Both the position numbers and the translations under genes were made by a program. Below are positions 35,096 through 43,984 of a stretch of DNA of 64,000 bases, one piece after another. Below the pieces are notes generated by a model. That model made no database searches. It saw nothing but the letters and a program-made list of their open reading frames with translations, and had not been told where the DNA came from. How positions within the stretch are numbered: the first letter of the stretch is position 1; the number at the start of each line of letters is the position of its first letter. The DNA is taken from the NCBI RefSeq assembly GCF_014636775.1, contig NZ_BMEQ01000012.1:58674-122673 (forward strand), read 5' to 3'. This DNA is from Kocuria dechangensis (GTDB lineage: Bacteria; Actinomycetota; Actinomycetes; Actinomycetales; Micrococcaceae).

Positions 35096-36526
35096 TCAGC
35101 TGCGGGTTGGCGTGTGCAGCACCTGGATCCTGGTGAACTCCTCCAGACCCCAGTGGCCGTTCTCCACGCCGATCCCGCTCCACTTGGCTCCGCCGAACGG
35201 GATGTCCGGGGAGAGCGCCAAGTGGTCGTTCACGAAGGCCGTGCCGGTGTGCAGCCGCTGGGCCACTTCCTGGGCGCGGCCGATGTCGGCACCCCACACC
35301 GACCCGGACAGCCCGAAGGTGCTGTCGTTGGCCCGGGCCACCGCCTCGTCCACGGTGTCGTAGGCCATGATCGGCATGACGGGGCCGAACTGCTCCTCGT
35401 CGACGATGCGCATGCCCTCGTGGACGTTGGTCAGCACGGTGGGCTCGAAGAAGTAGCCCTCCCCGTCCCAGGGGGCCCCGCCGGCGACAGCGGTGGCACC
35501 GGCGGCGAGGGCTTCCTCCACGAGCTCGGCAACGCGGTCGAACTGGGCTTTGTTCTGCAGGGGTCCCAGCTGGGTGCGCTCGGCCGTGCCCGGGCCCATC
35601 CGCACTACCCGGGCACGCTCGGCCAGCAGGTGCGCGATCTCGTCGTGGCGGGAGCGGGGCACGTAGACGCGCTTGATGCCGGCGCAGATCTGGCCGCAGT
35701 TGATGAACCCGCCCCAGAAGACGCCCTTGAGGATCTGCTCGGGCTCGGCGTCCTCGAGGATGATCGCCGCGTCGTTGCCGCCCAGCTCCAGGGTGAAGCG
35801 CTTGAGGTCCTCGGCCGCGGCGGCGGCCACCTTCTTGCCGGTGGCCACCGAGCCGGTGAAGCTGATCTTGGCGATGCCGGGGTGGGTGCTCAGCCGCGCC
35901 CCCAGCTCGTCACCACCGCTGACCACGCTGACCACCCCGGGGGGCAGGACCTGCTGGGCGAGCTCGCCCACGAGCAGGGTGCTCAGCGGGGTGTACGGGG
36001 AGGGCTTGACCACCACGGTGTTGCCGGCGCGCAGCGCCGGACCCACCTTCCAGCCCAGCAGCAGCAGGGGGAAGTTCCAGGGGGTGATCGCCGCCACGAC
36101 GCCCAGCGGGCGCCGCACGACGCGCACCGAGACGTCCGGGCCGGCCTCGACGGTCTCCTCCGGCAGCGGCAGCTCCGCGGAGGCCCGCAGCCACCGGGCC
36201 GTCTCGGAGACCTCGTAGGCGGCCGCCCCCAGCGGCTTGCCCTGCTCGTCGGTGAGCACGGCGGCGATCTCCTGGACGTGCTCGTCCAGGACGTCGGCGA
36301 GCCGGCGCAGGGCGGTGATGCGCTGCTGCTCGTCGGCACCCCAGGCCGGCAGGGCGGCTTCGGCGGCCCGGACCGCCTCCTCCAGCTGCTGGGGAGTGCA
36401 CTGCGGGGCGCGGGCGAACTCCGCGCCGGTGGCCGGGTTGATCACCCCGAAGCTGTCCGTGGAGGAGATGGCCTGGCCGTTGATGGTCATCGGATAGGTC
36501 CCGGTGAGGGTGGTGGAGGAGGTCAT
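35096..36526 (-). CDS. NAD(P)-dependent aldehyde dehydrogenase
   Basis: This 476-residue enzyme oxidises an aldehyde to the acid. It has the cofactor-binding ITPWNFPLLLLGWKVGPALR, the general-base Glu in FTLELGGNDAAIILEDAE, and the catalytic Cys in FWGGFINCGQICAGIKRVYV. The C-terminal SPDIPFGGAKWSGIGVENG motif is canonical. ATG 36526 is preferred over 36577. It is divergent from the second enoyl-CoA hydratase, and with the alcohol dehydrogenase it completes the alcohol-aldehyde-acid series that feeds the acyl-CoA ligases. Confidence 0.94.
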   Translation of the reverse strand: MTSSTTLTGTYPMTINGQAISSTDSFGVINPATGAEFARAPQCTPQQLEEAVRAAEAALPAWGADEQQRITALRRLADVLDEHVQEIAAVLTDEQGKPLGAAAYEVSETARWLRASAELPLPEETVEAGPDVSVRVVRRPLGVVAAITPWNFPLLLLGWKVGPALRAGNTVVVKPSPYTPLSTLLVGELAQQVLPPGVVSVVSGGDELGARLSTHPGIAKISFTGSVATGKKVAAAAAEDLKRFTLELGGNDAAIILEDAEPEQILKGVFWGGFINCGQICAGIKRVYVPRSRHDEIAHLLAERARVVRMGPGTAERTQLGPLQNKAQFDRVAELVEEALAAGATAVAGGAPWDGEGYFFEPTVLTNVHEGMRIVDEEQFGPVMPIMAYDTVDEAVARANDSTFGLSGSVWGADIGRAQEVAQRLHTGTAFVNDHLALSPDIPFGGAKWSGIGVENGHWGLEEFTRIQVLHTPTRS

Positions 36527-36580
36527 GGGATCCCGCCTGTTCGGGCCGCGGGTGCGGCGCGCCGTCAGTTCCTCCACACA

Positions 36581-36600
36581 TTACAGAACTAATGTTCCAT
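36581..36600. promoter_or_regulatory. AT-rich divergent promoter with weak copy of the shared element
   Basis: TTACAGAACTAATGTTCCAT resembles the TACAn-rich plus ATGTTC layout of the elements at 33647-33670 and 43757-43780. The match is partial. Confidence 0.3.
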
Positions 36601-36668
36601 TTGCTATATTTGTACAACAAGCGATGACGGTGCAGGACGCTCCGCCCGCAACCACCGGAGGAACAGTC

Positions 36669-37520
36669 ATGGAACTGAAGGTCACCAAGTACGAGGTCGC
36701 CGACAACGGGATCGCCACCGTGTGGTTCGCCCGGCCGGGCCGGGCGAACTCCTGGACCGGGCGGATGCACGATGAGTACCGGTGGATCTGCGCCGAGCTC
36801 GACGCCGATCCTGCGGTCCGGGTCATCGTCGTCACCGGGGAGGCTCCGGTCTTCTGCGGCGGGGCCGACTTCAAGGCCCTGGCGCACTACACGAAGACCG
36901 ACCACTACGACCCGGCCCTGTCCGTTCAAGCGCGCACCCCCGGTTACGGGGTCGACGAGGCCTACGACGCCGACATGGCCTGGCAGCTGGGGATGAGCAA
37001 GCCCATGATCGCCGCCGTCAACGGCGCGTGTGCGGGGATCGCGGTGGCCATCGCCGCCTTCTGCGATCTGCGCTTCGCGGTGGCCGAGGCCAAGATCACC
37101 ACGGTGGCCCCCAAGATCGGGTTGCCGGCCGAGTACGGGCTGTCCTGGATCCTGCCCCGGCTCATGGGTGTCACCCACGCCGCGGACCTGGTCCTCACCG
37201 GTCGGGTCGCCACGGCCCGGGAGCTGGAGCACACGGGGCTGTTCAACCAGGTCCTGCCGCAGGAGGGGTTCATGGACGCGGTCTACGACTACGCCCGGCT
37301 CTTCCTGGCCACCTCCCCCACCGCGGTGACCACCGCCAAGCGCCAGCTGTGGGGCGACCTGATGCAGCCCAGCCCCCGCGTGGCGGTGGAGGCCAGCAAG
37401 GAGGAGATCGGCCGCCACATGCAGCTGCCCGACTACCGGGAAGGGGTCGCGGCTATGATGGAACGGCGTCTGCCGACCTTCGGGACGGCCCAGAACCCCG
37501 TGTCCTCCCAGGTGGGCTGA
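36669..37520 (+). CDS. Enoyl-CoA hydratase/isomerase family protein
   Basis: This 283-residue crotonase-fold protein has VRVIVVTGEAPVFCGGADFK as the first oxyanion segment and PMIAAVNGACAGIAVAIAAF as the second. The active-site region VAPKIGLPAEYGLSWILPRL matches hydratases whose catalytic Glu follows G-L-P-A-E. GGAGGAACAGTC precedes ATG 36669. It is divergent from the aldehyde dehydrogenase and followed by the PaaX regulator gene 68 bp downstream, possibly in one transcript. It probably hydrates an enoyl-CoA intermediate of the pathway. Confidence 0.9.
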   Translation: MELKVTKYEVADNGIATVWFARPGRANSWTGRMHDEYRWICAELDADPAVRVIVVTGEAPVFCGGADFKALAHYTKTDHYDPALSVQARTPGYGVDEAYDADMAWQLGMSKPMIAAVNGACAGIAVAIAAFCDLRFAVAEAKITTVAPKIGLPAEYGLSWILPRLMGVTHAADLVLTGRVATARELEHTGLFNQVLPQEGFMDAVYDYARLFLATSPTAVTTAKRQLWGDLMQPSPRVAVEASKEEIGRHMQLPDYREGVAAMMERRLPTFGTAQNPVSSQVG

Positions 37521-37588
37521 GCGGTGGCCGGCCCCGGATCGGCGCAGAGAGCCTGCACGACGCCTACAGCGGGGAGGCGATCCGGCCG

Positions 37589-38452
37589 ATGACCGATATC
37601 CAGGAGGCCGTGGACACCCCCGCTCCCCACATGCCGCTGTCGTTCTCCCCCAGCGCCCGGAGCCTGCTGCGGACGGTGCTGGGCGAGATGGTCTGGAAGG
37701 CCGGGCGCGACGGCGCCTGGACCGCCTCCATCGTGGAGACCCTGGGACATCTCGGGGTGGCCGAGCAGGCGGCCCGCCAGGCGATCGCCCGGGCTGCGGC
37801 CGCCGGGTGGATCGAGCAGGAACGCCACGGCCGTTCCGTGCGGTGGCGGCTGACCCCGAGGGCCAATCAGATGTTCCGTGAGGGCAGCGCCCGCATCCGC
37901 TCCCTGGCCGACCCCTTCGGCGACTGGGACGGGCAGTGGGCGCTGCTGCTCATCACCATTCCGCACACCCACCGGGCGGCGCGCAAGAAGCTCTACGCCG
38001 GACTGGGCTGGGCCGGGTTCGGCAATCCCGCCCCCGGGGTGTGGATCAGCCCCCACCCCGGGCGGACAGCCGACGTGGCGGGGCTGATCGCCGAGCTGGA
38101 TTTGGCCGACAACACGATGTCACTGATCGGGCACCCGGGAACCGTGGGCCTGTCCACCGAAGAAGTCATCCACCGCGCCTGGGACCTGGAGGAGCTGCGG
38201 GTCCGGTACGAGCGGTTCCTGGAGTGGCTGCCCGAGACCACCCCGGCCACGGACGCTGAGCTGCTGCGCCAGCACCTGCTGGTGACCGCGGCCCTGCAGC
38301 GGGTCCCGGCCGAGGACCCGCAGCTGCCCGAGGCCGTGCTGCCGGGGTGGATCGGCCGCCGCGTGGCCGCCCGCTGCGAGGAGCTGCGCCACCAGTGGCA
38401 ATCCGACGTCCAGGAGACCTGGCGACAGCTCGAGGAACAGTCCCAGCTCTGA
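37589..38452 (+). CDS. PaaX-family transcriptional regulator
   Basis: This 287-residue protein has the PaaX architecture. An N-terminal winged helix (VETLGHLGVAEQAARQAIAR, then AAAAGWIEQERHGRSVRWRL) is followed by the central domain WDGQWALLLITIPHTHRAAR and LYAGLGWAGFGNPAPGVWIS. The C-terminal domain ends at LPGWIGRRVAARCEELRHQW. PaaX repressors respond to aryl-CoA esters, classically phenylacetyl-CoA. It is the only regulator inside the 29-44 kb cluster, and the CoA-based pathway fits an acyl-CoA-sensing repressor. No phenylacetate epoxidase genes are in the window, so another aryl-CoA or acyl-CoA is likely. Confidence 0.9.
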   Translation: MTDIQEAVDTPAPHMPLSFSPSARSLLRTVLGEMVWKAGRDGAWTASIVETLGHLGVAEQAARQAIARAAAAGWIEQERHGRSVRWRLTPRANQMFREGSARIRSLADPFGDWDGQWALLLITIPHTHRAARKKLYAGLGWAGFGNPAPGVWISPHPGRTADVAGLIAELDLADNTMSLIGHPGTVGLSTEEVIHRAWDLEELRVRYERFLEWLPETTPATDAELLRQHLLVTAALQRVPAEDPQLPEAVLPGWIGRRVAARCEELRHQWQSDVQETWRQLEEQSQL

Positions 38453-38471
38453 GACCCCACCCCATGGCTCA

Positions 38472-38503
38472 GGGGCCCGACCGGATCGCTCCGGCCGGGC
38501 CCC
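38472..38503. terminator. Bidirectional terminator between PaaX and P450 genes
   Basis: GGGGCCCG-A-CCGGA (38472-38485) pairs with TCCGG-C-CGGGCCCC (38490-38503) with one mismatch around TCGC, between convergent genes. Confidence 0.75.
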
Positions 38504-38541
38504 TTCTCCATCTGGACGCCGTGGTCTCGCCCGGGCAGCCC

Positions 38542-39777
38542 TCAGGGTTCGACGACGAACTCCACCTTCTCGGGACCGCGGGCCTGCCCGGTGGTCCACT
38601 CCACGACCGCCCCGTCCGCCAGGCGGAAGTGGGGCAGCTCCGCCAGCCACTCCTCCAGGGTGATCCGCATCTCCAAACGAGCCAGGGTGGAGCCCAGGCA
38701 GCTGTGCAGCCCGGCCCCGAAGGTCATGTGCTTGTTGCGTTCCCGGTCGAGCTTGACCTCCTCCGGGTCCTCGAACTTCTCCGGGTCACGGTTGGCGGAG
38801 GCGAAGGGCAGCAGGACCCGCTGGCCGGCCTCGATCCGCCGGCCGTGGACCTCGATCTCCTCGGTGGTCAGGTGCCCGACCGTGACCGGGGCGTAGAAGC
38901 GCAGGAACTCCTCGACGGCCGTGTGCAGCAGCTGTGGCTCCTCGAGCAGCCGCTGCCGGTCCTGCTCGTGGGTCGCCAGGTGCCACATCGTGGCCCCGAT
39001 CGCGCTCCAGGTGGTGTCGGCCCCGGCCAGCAGCACCAGGAAGCCGGTGCCGATCCGGTGCTTGCGGCTCAGCGGCCGGCCGTCGAGCTCGGCGCGGTTG
39101 AGGTAGCTCAACAGGTCGTCCCCGGGGTTGCCGGCGGCCTCGCGCTCCTGCAGGAGCCGGTCGATGTAGGCGATGATCTCCGACACCGCGGCCGCGCGCA
39201 CGCTCTGATCCTTGGGTCCGACCCGGATCATCTGCACCACCCAGTGGGTGATCTGCTCTGCCTCCTCCACCCCCAGGATGGAGGTGAGCACCTTCAGGGT
39301 CAGCGGCTGGGCGTAGTCCTCGATGACGTCGCCGTGGCCCTTGGCCTTGATCGCCTGGATCAGCCGCTTGGCCTCCGCACGGATCGCCGGCTCCATCTCC
39401 TCCACCCGGTTGGGCGTCAGGAAGGGCATGAGCACCGAGCGGTGGTCCTTGTGCTCGGGGGAGTCCGAGGTCAGCGGCGGCATGAACAGCTTGCCGCTGA
39501 CCTCCAGGGGCCCGGCCACCTCGGTGGCCTTGTGGGTGAACCGCTTGGTGTCGCGGGCCAGCACCCGGATGTCGTCGTAGGTGGTGGCCATCCAGGAGCT
39601 GCCCCACTTCTCGGAGTGGGCCACGGGGCATTCGGACTCCCGGATCGCCCGGTACTGGCCGTGGGGGTCGGTGGCGAAGGCCTCGGAGAAGATGTCGTAG
39701 CCGTCGAAGGGGCACTTGGGCTCGGCGGTGTCGACGCGTTCGGTCGACAGGCGGTCGGCCAGGGTGTGCTCGGTCAT
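38542..39777 (-). CDS. Cytochrome P450 monooxygenase
   Basis: This 411-residue soluble bacterial P450 has the oxygen-activating I-helix LLAGADTTWSAIG and the K-helix E-x-x-R in VEEFLRFYAP. The heme-ligand motif is FGAGLHSCLGSTLAR, with the Cys at about residue 360. It needs a ferredoxin and a reductase, but none is encoded nearby. It lies 55 bp downstream of the second acyl-CoA ligase on the same strand, so hydroxylation and CoA activation are co-expressed. Which CYP family it belongs to, and hence its substrate, cannot be decided here. Confidence 0.95.
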   Translation of the reverse strand: MTEHTLADRLSTERVDTAEPKCPFDGYDIFSEAFATDPHGQYRAIRESECPVAHSEKWGSSWMATTYDDIRVLARDTKRFTHKATEVAGPLEVSGKLFMPPLTSDSPEHKDHRSVLMPFLTPNRVEEMEPAIRAEAKRLIQAIKAKGHGDVIEDYAQPLTLKVLTSILGVEEAEQITHWVVQMIRVGPKDQSVRAAAVSEIIAYIDRLLQEREAAGNPGDDLLSYLNRAELDGRPLSRKHRIGTGFLVLLAGADTTWSAIGATMWHLATHEQDRQRLLEEPQLLHTAVEEFLRFYAPVTVGHLTTEEIEVHGRRIEAGQRVLLPFASANRDPEKFEDPEEVKLDRERNKHMTFGAGLHSCLGSTLARLEMRITLEEWLAELPHFRLADGAVVEWTTGQARGPEKVEFVVEP

Positions 39778-39832
39778 GGTGTCCTCCTGGTGGGTGTTCG
39801 CGGGGTGCGGAGCATGAACGGGTCGGTGGCGC

Positions 39833-41437
39833 TCACTCGGTGACCAGCTGCTCGCGGAGCTTGAACTTCTGGATCTTCCCGGAGGCGGTGACCGGAAAGT
39901 CCTCCACGAAGCTCCAGATGGCGGGCACCTTGTGGACGGCCAGCTGGGCCTTGCAGTAGGCGCGCAGGTCCTCGGCAGCCGGCGCCTCCGCGTCCGGGTG
40001 CAGCTTGAGCACCGCCCCGACCTGCTCGCCCCACTTCGGATCTGGCACGCCGACGACGACGGCCTCGCGCACCGCCGGGTGCTCCTCGATGAGTGCTTCG
40101 ATCTCGCGGGGGTAGATGTTCATGCCGCCGCGGATGATCATGTCCTTGAGCCGGCCGTTGATGGACAGGTACCCGCGCTCGTCCATCACCCCGAGATCAC
40201 CCATGTGCAGCCAGCCCTCCGCGTCGACGGTCTGGGCGGTCTGCTCGGGCATGTTGTAGTACTCGAGCATCACCTGGTAGCCGCGGCAGCACACCTCCCC
40301 CTGGACCCCGATCGGCACGGGCTCACCGGTGATCGGGTCCGCGACCTTGACCTCCAGGTGGGACAGGGGCTGGCCCACGGTCTTGGACTGGTCCTCGGGG
40401 TCATCGGTGATCCGGGTTTGGGAGATCACCCCGTGCATCTCGGACTGGCCGAAGAGGATGGAGAAGTCGCACCCCATCTCCTGGGCGGTGCGACGGACCA
40501 GGGCCGGGGAGACCGCCGAGGCCCCGGACATCATGGTCTTGAACGAGCTCAGGTCCCGGGTGGGCCGGTCGGGGTGGTCCAGGACACCCAGGAGCATGGT
40601 GGGGACCAGCAGGGCGTGGGTGCCGCGGTAGGCCTCGACCAGTTCCAGGAACAGCCCCGGGTCGTAGTTCATGACCACGTACGTCCCGTGCATGGCCACC
40701 GCGCCCAGGGAGGTCACCGCTCCGCCGCCCACGTGGTACATGGGCATCGCGTTGACGTTGACGTCGCCATCGGCCATGCCGGCGCGCAGCGCCACCAGGT
40801 GTGCCTCGTTGACCACGCCCTTGTGGTGCAGCAGCGCGCCCTTGGGGAAGCCGGTGGTTCCGGAGGTGTACTGGATCTGGATGGGGTCGGTGGGGTGCAC
40901 CTCGGGCAGCTCGGTGGACGGATCCGCGGCCTCCAGGAAGGCCTCCCACTGGGAGGAGCGCACCTCCAGCTGCAGCTGGGGCAGCTCGGGGCGGATCTCC
41001 TCCACGATCTCACCCAGGTCCGCACCCCGGTACTGATCGGCGTAGAAGATCACCGAGGCCCCGGACTGGCTGAGGATGTACTGCAGTTCCCGGGCACGGT
41101 AGGCCGGGTTGATCGGGACCGTGATCATCCCGGCCAGGCTGATGCCTTCGTGCAGGATCACCCAGTCCGCGCTGTTGGGCGCCCAGATGGCGACCTTCGT
41201 GCCCGGGGCGAAGCCGGTCAGCAGCGCGTGGGCCACCTTCTCGGCCTCGCGCAGGAACTCGGCGTAGGTCCAGGTCCGCCGCTGGGCTGGATCCGGGACC
41301 CCGTCCACCAGGGCCAGGCGGTCCGGCACGGTAGCCGCCGCCTCGCGCAGGAGCCCGCCGAGGGTGATGTCACGGATCGTCTCCTCGCCGTGCTCGGGCC
41401 AGTAGGAGGTGGTCAGTGCTGTCTGCGTAGTGGGCAT
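39833..41437 (-). CDS. Medium/long-chain-type acyl-CoA ligase (AMP-forming)
   Basis: This 534-residue ANL enzyme has P-loop IQYTSGTTGFPKGALLHHKG, the A5 region FSILFGQSEMHGVISQTR, A7 WLHMGDLGVMDERGYLSING, hinge GRLKDMIIRGGMNIYPREIE, and the C-terminal Lys in PVTASGKIQKFKLRE. It is distinct from the ligase at 31911-33521, so the pathway may activate two acids (substrate and side chain, say). It is first of a leftward pair with the P450 and divergent from the tandem-hotdog thioesterase gene. Confidence 0.93.
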   Translation of the reverse strand: MPTTQTALTTSYWPEHGEETIRDITLGGLLREAAATVPDRLALVDGVPDPAQRRTWTYAEFLREAEKVAHALLTGFAPGTKVAIWAPNSADWVILHEGISLAGMITVPINPAYRARELQYILSQSGASVIFYADQYRGADLGEIVEEIRPELPQLQLEVRSSQWEAFLEAADPSTELPEVHPTDPIQIQYTSGTTGFPKGALLHHKGVVNEAHLVALRAGMADGDVNVNAMPMYHVGGGAVTSLGAVAMHGTYVVMNYDPGLFLELVEAYRGTHALLVPTMLLGVLDHPDRPTRDLSSFKTMMSGASAVSPALVRRTAQEMGCDFSILFGQSEMHGVISQTRITDDPEDQSKTVGQPLSHLEVKVADPITGEPVPIGVQGEVCCRGYQVMLEYYNMPEQTAQTVDAEGWLHMGDLGVMDERGYLSINGRLKDMIIRGGMNIYPREIEALIEEHPAVREAVVVGVPDPKWGEQVGAVLKLHPDAEAPAAEDLRAYCKAQLAVHKVPAIWSFVEDFPVTASGKIQKFKLREQLVTE

Positions 41438-41598
41438 GTCGTCTCCCGACTGAAAGTGGAATCAGGGCGCTCCGCAACAGGAGCAGAGGGCCTCCGCCCC
41501 CGGAAGGGCTTGTGACCATCATCACGTTAAGTAGTACAGTAAAAGAGACTTGATTGCTAGATCTGTATAACTTCATTCGTTGGCCTCAGGAGCATCCC

Positions 41599-42435
41599 GT
41601 GCAACAGACCCTCACCACCCAGCCGGTCCCCTACTTCCACGGCACCCCGGAGGTGGCCTTCGGCATGGAATTCGTCTCCACCCTGGGCTCCACCGCTCAG
41701 GGCGCGATGCGCCCCGGGGCGTGGGCGGACCGAGGGGACGGGCGGCTGCACCAGGGGTGCATCGGGGTCCTGGTGGACAACGTCACGGGCTACGCGGTGC
41801 TGACCGCCCGGGCCGGGGACTACTGGGCGGTGTCCTCGGCCATCAGCATCGACTTCCATGCACCGCTGACCGCCGGCACGCAGCGGATCCGGTGTGCCGC
41901 CTCCCTGGACCACCGCTCGGGCGGCTGGGGACACGCCAGCGGGCGGGTCACCACCGACGACGGGGAGCTGGTGGCCACGGTCAGTCAGCGGTTGCGCTTC
42001 GTTCCCGGCTTCCCCGCCGGCCGCAACGAGCCCGACGAGCCGATCGACACCCCCTCCTCCCTGCCGGGCCTGGATTCCCTGCTGAGCGTGACGGAGGCAC
42101 GCGCCGATGGGGTCGACCTCCGCCTGATCCCCGTCCCGGGCATGCGCAATCCCATCGGCACCCTGCACGGCGGGGTGGCCCTGTGCGCTTCAGAGATGGC
42201 CGCCCACAAGGCCTGGGCGCTCTCCCCGGAGCACCCCGGCGAGGCCTTTCACACCGCATCGATCCGGATCTCCTACCTGCGCCCCGGAGACCTCGACGGG
42301 GCGCTGACCCTCCACGTCACGATCCTGCACGCCTCGCGCTCCGTGGTGCTGGCCGACGTCCAGCTGCGCAATCCCGGCGGTGAGGTGGCCACCCGAGCGC
42401 TGTGCACGCTCCACCGATCCGCCACCGACCTGTAG
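41599..42435 (+). CDS. Acyl-CoA thioesterase, tandem hotdog (PaaI-like)
   Basis: This 278-residue protein contains two PaaI-like hotdog units. The first includes QGCIGVLVDNVTGYAVLTAR and the second PIGTLHGGVALCASEMAAHK; the HGG segment is the active-site signature. GTG 41599 has CAGGAG 6 nt upstream; an in-frame ATG at 41554 is less likely. It presumably hydrolyses stalled aryl-CoA or acyl-CoA intermediates. It is divergent from the ligase/P450 pair across a 161-bp AT-rich gap, and its 3' end faces a bidirectional terminator. Confidence 0.85.
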   Translation: MQQTLTTQPVPYFHGTPEVAFGMEFVSTLGSTAQGAMRPGAWADRGDGRLHQGCIGVLVDNVTGYAVLTARAGDYWAVSSAISIDFHAPLTAGTQRIRCAASLDHRSGGWGHASGRVTTDDGELVATVSQRLRFVPGFPAGRNEPDEPIDTPSSLPGLDSLLSVTEARADGVDLRLIPVPGMRNPIGTLHGGVALCASEMAAHKAWALSPEHPGEAFHTASIRISYLRPGDLDGALTLHVTILHASRSVVLADVQLRNPGGEVATRALCTLHRSATDL

Positions 42436-42600
42436 TCCCTTAGGTCGGGGTGCCCGGGCCGTCCGGTTCGCAGCACGGTCCGGGCGGCTCTGTCGGGGTG
42501 GTGCATGTTGTGCCGGGAAGACGCCACCCCTCGGCACGGCAGCCTTCACGCCCCAAGACCCAGTCCGGCCGCCCATGGCCTCATGCCGCAACGACCGGGA

Positions 42601-42640
42601 GGCATGAGAGGGAGGAGGACGTTGCCCTCCCTCTCATGCC
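42601..42640. terminator. Bidirectional terminator between thioesterase and flavoprotein genes
   Basis: GGCATGAGAGGGAGG (42601-42615) pairs perfectly with CCTCCCTCTCATGCC (42626-42640) around a 10-nt loop. Confidence 0.85.
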
Positions 42641-42666
42641 GCCCTGGGCGTGCGGGGCCTGCCTGC

Positions 42667-43722
42667 TCAGGCGGGCTGGGACACTCCTGCGTACCGGGCA
42701 GCCAGGGAGGAAAGGATGTCCGCCGCTTCCTGGGCCATCTGGGGGACGAACTCGGCAACGCTGACCAGGCTTTGGATCTCGGCGGCGACCTGACCGGTCA
42801 GCACGAGACCACCCTCGACGTCACCGTCGGTCTGGGCGGCTTGCATGCGGTCGATCTTCCACTGGATCTGCTCGACGGGGTTCATCCGCCCGGCCTCGCC
42901 CAGGTCGCAGGACTCGGCGAGGAGGTGCTGGGAGGCCTCGTTGCGCAGCCCGCGACAGGGCCCGTACACCCCGTTGAAGGCGACGTCGTCGCCTTCTTCG
43001 GCATCGAGGAGAGCCTGCAGGTAGGCGGGGTGCCAGTCGGAGTTGTCGTGGGTGGTGATGAACCGGGTCCCCATGGCCACCCCGTCCGCGCCCATGGCCA
43101 GGGCGGCAGCCAGGCCCTTCGCGTTCCGGGCGCCTCCGGTGAGCAGAACCGGGATGTCCACCGCGTCGGTGATGCTGGGCACCAGGACGTAGGTGTGCAC
43201 TGCCTTGCTGGGGGCGTGCCCGCCCATCTCGAAGCCGGCCGCGATCACCACGTCAGCACCGGCCTCGGCCGCCTTGACCGCCTGCCGGGTGGAACCGACC
43301 TTGTGCTGATGGATCATTCCGGCGTCCTGGATCATTCGGCCATAGGGGCCGAAGAAGCCGGCCGAGGTGGTCATCACCGTGATCCGCTTCTCGAGCTCGG
43401 GCTCGGCCTTCCGCGCCTCGATGACCGCGCGGATGTAGACGTCGGTGAAGCCCAGGATCTCCCCGGTGCCGTCGACGCCCACCGGGATGTTCACGGCGAA
43501 GTGGCGGTCCGTCAACGAGGCGCACTCCTCCAGGTGCTCACGCAGCAGCTTGGCCCCGTCGGCCAGATCGTCGGGGAAGCCCGGCATGGACACCGTCCCC
43601 AATCCCCCAGCATTGGAGACCGCCGCTGCAAGCTTGGGGGTACGGAAGGGACCGAGCCCCTCCTGGACGATGGGGTGATCGATCCCGACCAGACGGGTGT
43701 AGCGGTTCTCGAGCGGGTTCAT
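42667..43722 (-). CDS. Nitronate monooxygenase-like FMN flavoprotein
   Basis: This 351-residue TIM barrel begins NRYTRLVGIDHPIVQEGLGP. It has AVSNAGGLGTVSMPGF, the phosphate-binding GADVVIAAGFEMGGHAPSKA, VPVLLTGG-like IPVLLTGGARNAKGLAAALA and MGADGVAMGTRFITTHDNSD. This is the 2-nitropropane dioxygenase family, which includes nitronate monooxygenases and flavin enoyl reductases of catabolic clusters. In a CoA pathway lacking an acyl-CoA dehydrogenase, a reductase or oxidase role is conceivable. Its promoter carries the element shared with the ligase/ADH promoter, tying it to the same regulon. Confidence 0.87.
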   Translation of the reverse strand: MNPLENRYTRLVGIDHPIVQEGLGPFRTPKLAAAVSNAGGLGTVSMPGFPDDLADGAKLLREHLEECASLTDRHFAVNIPVGVDGTGEILGFTDVYIRAVIEARKAEPELEKRITVMTTSAGFFGPYGRMIQDAGMIHQHKVGSTRQAVKAAEAGADVVIAAGFEMGGHAPSKAVHTYVLVPSITDAVDIPVLLTGGARNAKGLAAALAMGADGVAMGTRFITTHDNSDWHPAYLQALLDAEEGDDVAFNGVYGPCRGLRNEASQHLLAESCDLGEAGRMNPVEQIQWKIDRMQAAQTDGDVEGGLVLTGQVAAEIQSLVSVAEFVPQMAQEAADILSSLAARYAGVSQPA

Positions 43723-43756
43723 GGAAGCTCCTAGGTAGCGCCGTGAGGACTCATCC

Positions 43757-43780
43757 AATCTACGATTAAGATGTTCAAGT
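43757..43780 (-). promoter_or_regulatory. Candidate shared regulatory element upstream of the flavoprotein gene
   Basis: AATCTAC, seven bases, then ATGTTCAAGT, identical at both ends to 33647-33670. It lies 35 bp upstream of the start codon. Confidence 0.5.
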
Positions 43781-43984
43781 ATCCATAGTAGTAGAATGTT
43801 TGTCCGCGGCAGCCCAGCGGAACAACATGGATTCTGAGGCCCTGGCCCTCACTCCGCCCACACCCCACCGACGCGGGAAGCCTGCGGATGCGGCAGCAGA
43901 GAGCAGTCTCAGACGCCGCGAGGCCCCGCTTCCTTTCGGGGCCAGCCCCTGGGCCCGGTCAGGCGCATTGCATTACGGACCCGA

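Noticed and set aside
37589..38452. The P450-CoA cluster as a canonical phenylacetate (paa) pathway because of PaaX
   Set aside because: None of the paaABCDE epoxidase, paaG or paaZ-type genes are present, and the regulator family also occurs in other aryl-CoA and acyl-CoA pathways.
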